A stretch of 12,723 nucleotides of DNA from positions 1 through 12,723 of the forward strand of contig JAWOAV010000237.1 in assembly GCA_046498365.1 (NCBI GenBank). The letters run 5' to 3'. Source of the DNA: B1SED10-16 sp046498365 (GTDB taxonomy: Bacteria; Desulfobacterota; Desulfobacteria; Desulfobacterales; Desulfosalsimonadaceae). The translations under genes and the position numbers were made by a program. Under the pieces are notes generated by a model. The model was not told the origin of the DNA. It saw nothing but the letters and a program-made list of their open reading frames with translations, and did no database searches. This document shows, piece after piece, positions 6,559 to 12,723 of this stretch (the first letter of the stretch is position 1; each line of letters opens with the position of its first letter).

Positions 6559-7253
6559 GATTTATGTCCGTGAAGAACAAAAAAGATTACAAAGCCGGCC
6601 ATTTGGGGGGGGCTGTAAGCCGTATAAAATGTCAGATACCCCCATCCTTCTTCTTACATTTGCCTCCTTCCTTTTCAACACCTACAAGATCAAGTGGTAA
6701 TCAAGCCTTTACATACAAGTCAGAATCTGGTATGTATTCGGGTGTCAAAATCAGGTTCCTAATCACTGTGAGGCCACATTTCTGAAAGTCATCGGCGATT
6801 TCACATGGAACCTCCTTTCCGTCGTTCCCAAGGACCGCCACGACAATTCTATCGATTCCCTGGTCGATTTTCCGGTGGATGCGGAACCCGACAAGCCGGA
6901 TATCCGAGAGATTAAGAAATGGCTCTCCGCTAAAGAATATATCGCTCGTTTGTGAGGCTCGTACCGGTGACGGGGCTGCTATCCCAATATTCCGGAAAAG
7001 AAGTGCCATGTCGAAGGGCGCAATGTTACGGATGCGAGTTTGACTCCTGTCAATTTATTTATGCGGGAAAATATGGTCACCTAAACTGTATTGCCTTTTT
7101 GCTGCGACAGTGGTTGTTATCGTTTATGCCCTGCGCGCCTGATATTCATGCCTTTTCTGATTTATGCCCCCGTTTGGGGGGTGTTCGCTATGGGTTTCGA
7201 TGACCGGTGAGATACCATTGACTGAGGATTGACTAAAAAACGAGGAGGGGTGT
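6559..7253. other. About 700 bases without a convincing gene, possibly decayed coding sequence
   Basis: This stretch between the tRNA-Arg terminator and the amidohydrolase has only short open frames in conflicting directions. On the plus strand, about 6775-6957 reads as protein-like (ending in DIREIKKWLSAKEYIARL and a stop) but has no start codon after the preceding stop. About 6970-7084 is open in another plus frame (EGRNVTDASLTPVNLF, then stop). The minus strand has the frame listed at 6701-7009. A G8 run sits at 6605-6612 and a small C5/G5 hairpin at 7167-7180. The switching of protein-like reading between frames suggests a gene remnant, though I cannot name the parent. No transposase, integrase or copy of the tRNA 3' end is visible. 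Confidence 0.5.
6701..7009 (-). CDS. Doubtful 102-residue open frame
   Basis: This is the longest frame in the gene-poor stretch. The stretch from KIDQGIDRIVVAVLGNDG onward alternates hydrophobic and polar residues like a real alpha/beta protein. However, there is no Shine-Dalgarno before the ATG at 7009, the opposite strand is also open over much of it, and I recognise no family. It may be a shadow or a remnant. Confidence 0.22.
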   Translation of the reverse strand: MALLFRNIGIAAPSPVRASQTSDIFFSGEPFLNLSDIRLVGFRIHRKIDQGIDRIVVAVLGNDGKEVPCEIADDFQKCGLTVIRNLILTPEYIPDSDLYVKA

Positions 7254-8777
7254 ATGGATGCCGGAAAGATTTTCAACGGTCTCAACAACGGGTTGAGAAC
7301 GGCTGTGAAAAGAGCGGGTATGGGCGGACATCTGCATTCCATATCGAAAGCCGGGCCTTCGCGTCACGAGATGAACTGTCACGTAGATGGCATTGCATTC
7401 ACCAATTGCAGTCTTTTTGACGGTATTCATCCCGGGCTGCAAAAAGATATGACTGTATTCGTTGTCGGCGAAAAGATTGTCGAAGTTGGCCGTAAAGAGA
7501 AAGTTGCCATTCCGCAGAACTGTTTCACCGTGGATGCCTCCGGCAGGACAGTAATGCCTGGATTAATTGATGGTCATGTCCATTTATGCTCCCCGTTTAC
7601 TTATGATGTCAATATCGCTGCGGTTCGCCAGATGAGAAGGCAGATCGCGTTGAATCATCTGCAGACAGTATATAGCGGCGTCACCACCGTTTGCGACATG
7701 GGCGGCCCCCGGGGAATCATCAAGGAGTTCCAAGAACTTACAGACAAAAACGATCTGCCCGGACCGGGATCTTTAAACTGCTTTACATTGATTTCGCCGA
7801 TTAAGGGGAAAACGCTTGGATATCCAACCCAGGTAAAACGTATTGATCCCTTTCAGGCATGGCTTCTGGAAGGACAGGTTGCAACCCGGCCAGAGAGCAT
7901 AACGGAACTCAAAAAGGTCTGCTACAAAATCAAAGATGATGGCGGTGATCATGTTAAAACCACTTATCAACCCTATCCGTTCTCGGCCAAACGATTCTCT
8001 CGTCCAGAGGATTTTCCGGTTTTTAGTGATGATTGGATGCGGGCAATCCTGCGGATTGGGCGGGAAACCGGCATGACTGTGAGCATTCATTCACCGTTTG
8101 GCCTGGGAACGGAAAAATGCGTAGACCTGGCTATTGAAACGGGGGCGACGATCAGGATTCAGCATATGACCTTTGACACCGATCTCAAAGACACGGTTAT
8201 TCAAAAAATGCGCGATGCAGGGTATTATATTATTCCAACGGTGATGGTCTACGGCGATGCGTTCCATATGCCGGAGTTTATTTCGTGGCTGGAAGAAAAT
8301 CCGGAAACATTTATGACGCCTGAAGCCAACCGGCAGATTAAAGAAAGGATACAAAACACCATCGCTCTTGAGCCGCTTAGCGGGCAGGAGATTTTGGAAC
8401 TTGATAATGTCTATTTCCGAAATCACTTCGATTTTGTGAGACGCAATACCCAGGCAGCGCATGATGCAGGTATTATCGGCTTGGGAACCGATATCGGCGG
8501 AACCTATACCGGTTTTTTCGGCAGAATATGTGATGAAATGATCTATTATTCAAAATTGGGGATCTCAGCACCAGACATCATGAAGTATGTAACCTCTGTG
8601 AATGCAAAAATTCACGGACGCAACGACCGTGGCGTTGTTCAACCCGGTAAAATCGCCGATTTAATCTTGCTTGACGGCAATCCCCTCGAAAATCCGGCTG
8701 CTTTGAGAAATGTACAAACGGTAATGAAAGGCGGTGTGTTTCTTAAGCATGACGGGGTGGGTCTCATATCCCTGTAA
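7254..8777 (+). CDS. Metal-dependent amidohydrolase (imidazolonepropionase/prolidase-like)
   Basis: The product has 507 residues and an amidohydrolase TIM barrel with the composite beta domain at both ends. Metal ligands are readable in order: HVH (His108, His110) in MPGLIDGHVHL, Lys235 (DHVKTTYQ, candidate carboxylated lysine), His279 (VSIHSPF), His304 (IQHM) and Asp413 (GLGTDIGG). The C-terminal GVVQPGKIADLILLDGNPL is typical of the family. It probably hydrolyses a C-N bond in a cyclic amide, peptide or amine; the substrate cannot be read from sequence. The start at 7254 is backed by GAGGAGGGG. Residues 1-45 precede the usual first strand (GIAFTNCSLFDG) and are an uncommon extension with no signal peptide. 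The radical SAM gene follows after 90 bases and may be in the same transcript. Confidence 0.9.
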   Translation: MDAGKIFNGLNNGLRTAVKRAGMGGHLHSISKAGPSRHEMNCHVDGIAFTNCSLFDGIHPGLQKDMTVFVVGEKIVEVGRKEKVAIPQNCFTVDASGRTVMPGLIDGHVHLCSPFTYDVNIAAVRQMRRQIALNHLQTVYSGVTTVCDMGGPRGIIKEFQELTDKNDLPGPGSLNCFTLISPIKGKTLGYPTQVKRIDPFQAWLLEGQVATRPESITELKKVCYKIKDDGGDHVKTTYQPYPFSAKRFSRPEDFPVFSDDWMRAILRIGRETGMTVSIHSPFGLGTEKCVDLAIETGATIRIQHMTFDTDLKDTVIQKMRDAGYYIIPTVMVYGDAFHMPEFISWLEENPETFMTPEANRQIKERIQNTIALEPLSGQEILELDNVYFRNHFDFVRRNTQAAHDAGIIGLGTDIGGTYTGFFGRICDEMIYYSKLGISAPDIMKYVTSVNAKIHGRNDRGVVQPGKIADLILLDGNPLENPAALRNVQTVMKGGVFLKHDGVGLISL

Positions 8778-8800
8778 TATCGACGGCGCCTCAGATTTAT

Positions 8801-8806
8801 TATAAT
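8801..8806 (+). promoter_or_regulatory. Candidate -10 element before the radical SAM gene
   Basis: A perfect TATAAT lies in a very AT-rich stretch 60 bases upstream of the radical SAM start. The best -35 at suitable spacing is poor (TCGACG, 15 bases away), so this is only a possible internal promoter. Confidence 0.25.
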
Positions 8807-8867
8807 ATATTGTTGTGTTTGGATCCTGATTGATATATCCGGAAGCAAAAGAGGGAGAAATGATGAA

Positions 8868-10508
8868 ATGAAACATATTCTGCTGGTTAATCCACCTGTT
8901 TCCATCTATTTAAACAAAACCGCTTTTATACCTTTGCCGTTGCTGGTTCTCGGCACATGCCTGAAACAAATTCAAGGGCACGGCAACGTTTTTTCACATG
9001 AAGTGCTGGACTTGGATCTCATGCTCAAGCAGGGGGTTCTTCCCGATGATGAGCGTTTTTACAAGAAAGCGGGTGACCTGATCCTTGAAAAAAAACCGGA
9101 TATCATCCTTTTTACCGTGCACGGCCTAAACCACCTGGTGGTTTTGAAGCTTTCGAAGCGGATAAAAAAACAGCGTCCGTGCCTCATCGTTGTGGGCGGG
9201 GTCGGCCCTACACTAAAGGCCGGGGAAGCACTTGTCCGGTGCCCGGACATAGACGTCATTGTCAAGGGAGAGGGTGAGCCCGTTATTAGGCACCTCATTC
9301 CAGAGGCTCTTGGAAACGGTGATTTTTCGAATGTCCCCTCGGTTGCATTCCGAAAAAATGGCAGGGTGGTTGAAAATCCAAGGGTTTATCTTGATGAAAA
9401 CGAACCGATACCCTCCCCGGATTACTCTTTGGTTAAAATCGGTGAGTACATTACGCATAACAAACAAAATCCGTATGTTCACCCTGGGTTTGTTCTGATT
9501 GAGTCGGGGCGCGGCTGCCCATACCGCTGCTCATTTTGCGCACCCGCAAAAATGTGGGGGGGGAGAGTACGATACCGGCCCGTGCCGGAAATTATCGAAG
9601 AAATGACATATCTTGCAGAAAAAGGAGGAAATTTCAGTTTTTTTACCCAAGACAACCTTGAAAAGGATTTTCTTTTTGACCTGTCAAATGCACTGATAAA
9701 AGAAAAAAAGAATATTTCATGGGGCTGCTACTCTCGGCTGGACCGTTTGCCGGATAATATGGCACCGCTGCTCTCAGAGGCGGGCTGCAGGCTCATTTTT
9801 ACCGGTTTTGAAACGCCCAATCGCAATGCACAAAAGAAAATCCGGAAAGTGGTCAATTCAACGTCCACTTTCGAAAAATTGAAAATCTTCAATCAAAACA
9901 AAATTCGCTTTATCGGAAGCTTCATAGCGGGTTTTTCCGGCGAGACCGAGGAGGAACTGGACAACACCATGCACTTTGCTATCGAATGCGCAGTTGGGCA
10001 AAATTTTGAAACCCTCAATCGGATGATCGATCAAACAGCGCAGCAGAATTTGCCATGGGCACCGGAAAATATTTGTGTTATTCATCCGCTTTTTTATATG
10101 CCGGGAACGGACGATTTTAACGAAGAGCAGGCCACGCTGCATATTTCGCGATATTCCCTCCATCCGGACTGTTATGGCAGTTTTTTGTTCAGCCATGATG
10201 AATTCAAGGATGACTGGTCGTTTCTCGGAAGCAATCCGTACATCAATCACCTGCCGGAAGAACAAGTTCGATATTATTGCTCCATACTCCGCCTTTTTAA
10301 TTTTTTGAACAGCCGCCCTTATTTTTTTGCACAGCTGATGCGGGTGCAAAACAAAACGCCCCTGACGTTGCTCAAAAAGATGGCGGATAGTTTGGGGGAG
10401 GAGTTTGTACTTTCGGAGAAAATCGAAATATTTGAAAAAAAAAGCAGGGATTACGTGAAGCAGTATCTGGATTTTGTTCCGCCCTGGACGGTCAAAAAGG
10501 GGCAATAG
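8868..10508 (+). CDS. Radical SAM protein with cobalamin-binding-type N-terminal domain
   Basis: The protein has 546 residues. Residues 1-150 have the Rossmann-like B12-binding fold: MKHILLVNPP, the PDIILFTVHG strand, VVGGVGPTL and DVIVKGEGEP. The DxHxxG lower-ligand motif is not seen, as in many members of this class. The radical SAM barrel begins near 205; Cys217, Cys221 and Cys224 in GRGCPYRCSFCAP bind the 4Fe-4S cluster that cleaves S-adenosylmethionine. FTGFETPN and IGSFIAGFSGETEEE are typical later strands. The C-terminal 150 residues are rich in aromatics and unassigned. Such enzymes often methylate or rearrange carbon centres. The start at 8868 follows GGGAG by 10 bases and overlaps a three-codon frame (ATG ATG AAA TGA). 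A run of eight G follows the cluster motif (9556-9563). Substrate unknown; the neighbouring amidohydrolase is a candidate partner. Confidence 0.88.
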   Translation: MKHILLVNPPVSIYLNKTAFIPLPLLVLGTCLKQIQGHGNVFSHEVLDLDLMLKQGVLPDDERFYKKAGDLILEKKPDIILFTVHGLNHLVVLKLSKRIKKQRPCLIVVGGVGPTLKAGEALVRCPDIDVIVKGEGEPVIRHLIPEALGNGDFSNVPSVAFRKNGRVVENPRVYLDENEPIPSPDYSLVKIGEYITHNKQNPYVHPGFVLIESGRGCPYRCSFCAPAKMWGGRVRYRPVPEIIEEMTYLAEKGGNFSFFTQDNLEKDFLFDLSNALIKEKKNISWGCYSRLDRLPDNMAPLLSEAGCRLIFTGFETPNRNAQKKIRKVVNSTSTFEKLKIFNQNKIRFIGSFIAGFSGETEEELDNTMHFAIECAVGQNFETLNRMIDQTAQQNLPWAPENICVIHPLFYMPGTDDFNEEQATLHISRYSLHPDCYGSFLFSHDEFKDDWSFLGSNPYINHLPEEQVRYYCSILRLFNFLNSRPYFFAQLMRVQNKTPLTLLKKMADSLGEEFVLSEKIEIFEKKSRDYVKQYLDFVPPWTVKKGQ

Positions 10509-10521
10509 GCGGCATGCTAAA

Positions 10522-12621
10522 TTAAACGGTCTTTTTTTTCTTTCCCTCTTCGCTGCCCAACACGCGGCGGATTGTTTTTGCAAGATGCTCAATGGTGATC
10601 GGTTTCATAGTAAAAGCGCGGATGCCGATTTTTAATGCGTCCTCCTCGGTGATGGACCGGCTGAATCCCGTGCAAAGGATAATGGGAATGTCAGGCCGGA
10701 TGCGCAACATCTCTTCAGCCAGTTTGACGCCTGTTAAACGGGGCATGGTCATATCGGTTATGACCAGGTCAAATTGATCCGGATGAACCCTGAACTCCTC
10801 GAGGGCATCCACGCTACTGGTCCGGACCACCACTTGATAACCCAACTGGCTGAGCACCTCACCGCCCATGTCCGCAATACTTTTTTCATCATCTACGAAT
10901 AGAATTCGTTCACTTCCTGTTTGAACCGGCGTGTTGATTTCATATTTCGGCTGGGTTGTCTTTTCAACAATCGGCAAATAGACACTAAAGGCGGTTCCGT
11001 TTCCCGGGCTGCTTTCTACGGTGACCGCACCATGATGGCTTCTGACAATGCCGTGAACAACGGAAAGGCCCAGTCCGGTCCCCTTTCCAGGCTCCTTGGT
11101 GGTAAAAAATGGCTCAAACAAGCGCCCCATAATTTCTTGGGGTATTCCTGTGCCGGTATCGCTCACGGTGAGACAAAGGTGGGGCCCCGGTGTTGTTCCG
11201 GGATTTCTATCAGCGCACGCCTCGTCAAAATGGACATCCTTCAGCCTGACCTCAAGAATACCCCCGGATTCAAGCATCGCATGTTCTGCGTTCGTGCAGA
11301 GATTCATCAGTATCTGGTGAATCTGGGTCGGGTCGCCGAATATCAAGGAATCGCTTTCCAGGTAGTGCCGAATTTCAATGGTGCTCGGAATCGATGCCCT
11401 GAGCAGCTTGAGGGCTTCGTTGATTACCGTTTTGGCCTTCACGGTTCTCATTTCGTGCTCGGCATGACGACTGAAGGCAAGAATTTGTTTCACAAGGTCC
11501 CGCGCACGGTATCCGGCCTTTAGAACTTGCTCCATTTTCCGTTTGAGTTCGGGATTGTCCGAAGCATCGTTTAACCCCAGTTCCGTATATCCGATAACCG
11601 CCGATAGGATATTATTGAAGTCATGCGCGATACCGCCGGCCAAAGTACCTACAGCTTCCATTTTTTGGGATTGCTGAAGTTTGGCTTCCAATTGTTCTTT
11701 CTCGGCTTCCATCAGCTTTCTTTCGGTAATGTCACGGGAAACGCCCAGAATGGTCTCGGGGCGGCCATTATTGTCCCGGATGAATTTTGCCGTGATTTCA
11801 AGCCAAATGGATCGTCCGTCTTTGCAGTACTGATTGACTTCGATGGTTTTGGAGCGGCTGGGGTCCGGGTTGGCTGTTTTTTCATTTTTCAGCTCTTCCT
11901 TGATAAGCCGGGTGGCCTGCGACAATGATTTTGGCGTAAAAATGTCTTTGGGAGCCAGTTGGACAAATTCCTCCGCGGTATATCCAAGGATATTTTCAAT
12001 CGATGGGCTGACATAGGAAAAACTTTGGGTAGATAAATCCAAAACCCAGATGATATCGGAAATATTATCTGACAAAAGCCGGTAGCGCGCCTCGCTTTCG
12101 CGGATTTTTGCAAAAGATCGGGCGTTGATGATACTGATGGCCGTTTCCGAGGCAACCCCCATCAGGAGATTCATGTCGCTTTGGCGTAAGTCTGTTTTTG
12201 ATCGGTCGTTATCCACCGCCAGAATGCCAAGCGATTTTTTTTCATATACAATCGGTACGCAGATGAGGGACTCTCCACCAAGTTCCCTTGCGAATTCAAG
12301 ACTTTTGGAAGAAAATGTATCTTCTATGGAATTGAGGGCTTCGCTGGGGGTGTGTCCGTTCTTTCGAAGCACGGCATATTGGGCCTCCATGACACCGGCC
12401 AGACAACCCATCAACACACCGCGCTCTCCGGTCAGGTCACTATAGACTTCCTTTTCAAAGGTTGTGGGGAAGAGGTAGCCCGACCCGATGGCCACTCCCA
12501 GAGCGAGGGTGCGATCCAGGGCCTTCCCGGTAAAATCCTGAAACACGGCGTAACTGGCGTTGATGCCGCTCCCATTCAGGAAATTGGTTCGGACCGTGCG
12601 GCCGGAGCCCTTGGGGGCCAC
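10522..12621 (-). CDS. Hybrid sensor histidine kinase with N terminus replaced by an IlvC fragment
   Basis: The frame gives 699 residues. Residues 1-95 are ketol-acid reductoisomerase sequence (see separate entry). Then come the second half of a GAF domain (about 98-170; DTFSSKSLEFARELGG, LGILAVDN), a PAS domain (about 176-300, ending RDITERK), HisKA with phosphoacceptor His333 in GGIAHDFNNILS, HATPase (N-box NLCTNAEHAM, G1 DTGTGIP, G2 GTGLGLS) and a receiver domain (about 572-690; DD at 577-578, phosphoacceptor Asp623, Lys673). A His-to-Asp relay within one cytoplasmic protein is expected; no membrane segment is seen. The GTG at 12621 only marks the open frame and has no Shine-Dalgarno. A native kinase should start with a whole GAF domain or other sensor, so this 5' end is truncated or rearranged. 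It converges with the radical SAM gene, 13 bases away. Confidence 0.85.
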   Translation of the reverse strand: MAPKGSGRTVRTNFLNGSGINASYAVFQDFTGKALDRTLALGVAIGSGYLFPTTFEKEVYSDLTGERGVLMGCLAGVMEAQYAVLRKNGHTPSEALNSIEDTFSSKSLEFARELGGESLICVPIVYEKKSLGILAVDNDRSKTDLRQSDMNLLMGVASETAISIINARSFAKIRESEARYRLLSDNISDIIWVLDLSTQSFSYVSPSIENILGYTAEEFVQLAPKDIFTPKSLSQATRLIKEELKNEKTANPDPSRSKTIEVNQYCKDGRSIWLEITAKFIRDNNGRPETILGVSRDITERKLMEAEKEQLEAKLQQSQKMEAVGTLAGGIAHDFNNILSAVIGYTELGLNDASDNPELKRKMEQVLKAGYRARDLVKQILAFSRHAEHEMRTVKAKTVINEALKLLRASIPSTIEIRHYLESDSLIFGDPTQIHQILMNLCTNAEHAMLESGGILEVRLKDVHFDEACADRNPGTTPGPHLCLTVSDTGTGIPQEIMGRLFEPFFTTKEPGKGTGLGLSVVHGIVRSHHGAVTVESSPGNGTAFSVYLPIVEKTTQPKYEINTPVQTGSERILFVDDEKSIADMGGEVLSQLGYQVVVRTSSVDALEEFRVHPDQFDLVITDMTMPRLTGVKLAEEMLRIRPDIPIILCTGFSRSITEEDALKIGIRAFTMKPITIEHLAKTIRRVLGSEEGKKKKTV

Positions 12622-12630
12622 TAAGATTTC
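12334..12630 (-). pseudogene. ilvC: Internal fragment of ketol-acid reductoisomerase fused to the kinase
   Basis: About 98 residues match the middle of IlvC: ILVAPKGSGRTVRT, GINASYAVFQD, then EVYSDLTGERGVLMG with the Mg-binding Asp and Glu of the SDLTGE motif, and finally VLRKNGHTPSEAL. Upstream the match stops at the VAPKGSG strand: the NADPH-binding Rossmann half is absent. Downstream it stops at SEAL, where IlvC normally continues FNETVEELTQ, so most of the knotted C-terminal domain is missing too. It cannot be a working reductoisomerase. The fragment has no internal stop or frameshift and is in frame with the kinase. Recognition is from memory of the family and is strong; both edges are uncertain by a few codons. 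Confidence 0.85.
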
Positions 12631-12722
12631 AGAAATCCATTCTGAAAAGGAAGTCCGGCCCTCATAATAGTAGCCAAAACAGGCTCTTCAGCAGGTAGTT
12701 GCATATCGGCTATCCCCAATGG
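12621..12722 (-). pseudogene. upp: Fragment of uracil phosphoribosyltransferase at the window edge
   Basis: On the minus strand a frame different from that of IlvC and the kinase reads PLGIADMQLPAEEP then VLATIMRAGLPFQNGFL, and stops at TAG (12621-12623). This resembles the uracil phosphoribosyltransferases in which a PVxxTxLRAGLPFHQGFL-like segment precedes the FD strand. The usual His after PF is Gln here. The match ends at about 12630, exactly where IlvC sequence begins, and the PRPP-binding loop expected further on is absent. The upstream part lies outside the window. Confidence 0.6.
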
Positions 12723-12723
12723 G

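Noticed and set aside
6441..6560. tRNA-Arg as the boundary of a mobile island
   Set aside because: No second copy of the tRNA 3' end, integrase or transposase is visible in the window; the terminator hairpin explains the repeat after the tRNA.
6564..6785. 73-residue plus-strand frame after the tRNA-Arg terminator
   Set aside because: No ribosome-binding site or family resemblance; it spans a G8 run and low-complexity Ser/Pro/Phe sequence.
9858..10592. 244-residue minus-strand frame
   Set aside because: It is a shadow of the radical SAM gene, rich in unlikely residue runs, and overlaps the end of the kinase gene.
12352..12624. Plus-strand open frame of 90 residues at the right end
   Set aside because: It is antisense to the IlvC fragment, whose family match on the minus strand is far stronger.

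Overview
The window looks like chromosomal DNA of a deltaproteobacterium (Desulfobacterota, sulfate-reducer type). This is inferred from the style of the sensor kinase, the B12-type radical SAM protein and the extended SDR, plus a moderate base composition; no single marker gene proves it. Nothing typical of a phage, plasmid, IS element or CRISPR locus is seen.

Left part (1-6180), all on the minus strand and mostly housekeeping. In transcription order: a fatty-acyl/thioester reductase-like SDR, tadA (tRNA adenosine deaminase), purA (adenylosuccinate synthetase), tRNA-Pro(CGG), a small STAS-like protein of unknown role, an exported parvulin peptidyl-prolyl isomerase, a cold-shock protein, and the start of a FabH-type ketoacyl synthase that runs off the left edge. 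Three of these genes (csp, the isomerase gene, purA) begin with TTG behind a good Shine-Dalgarno. The SDR gene carries a strong intrinsic-terminator hairpin inside its last codons. Consensus-like promoters are visible for tRNA-Pro and for the STAS-like gene.

Middle part (6396-10508), plus strand. tRNA-Arg(ACG) has a near-perfect promoter and a clean terminator. It is followed by about 700 bases with no convincing gene, possibly decayed coding sequence. Then come a metal-dependent amidohydrolase and a cobalamin-binding-type radical SAM protein, which may form a small operon of unknown substrate.

Right part (10522-12723), minus strand. This holds the most unusual structure of the window. A hybrid sensor histidine kinase (half a GAF domain, PAS, HisKA, HATPase, REC) is joined in frame at its N terminus to about 95 residues of ketol-acid reductoisomerase (IlvC). 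That piece in turn abuts, out of frame, about 31 residues of a uracil phosphoribosyltransferase. Three unrelated gene pieces within about 400 bases means either a real patchwork of gene fragments or a chimeric assembly; the sequence alone cannot decide.
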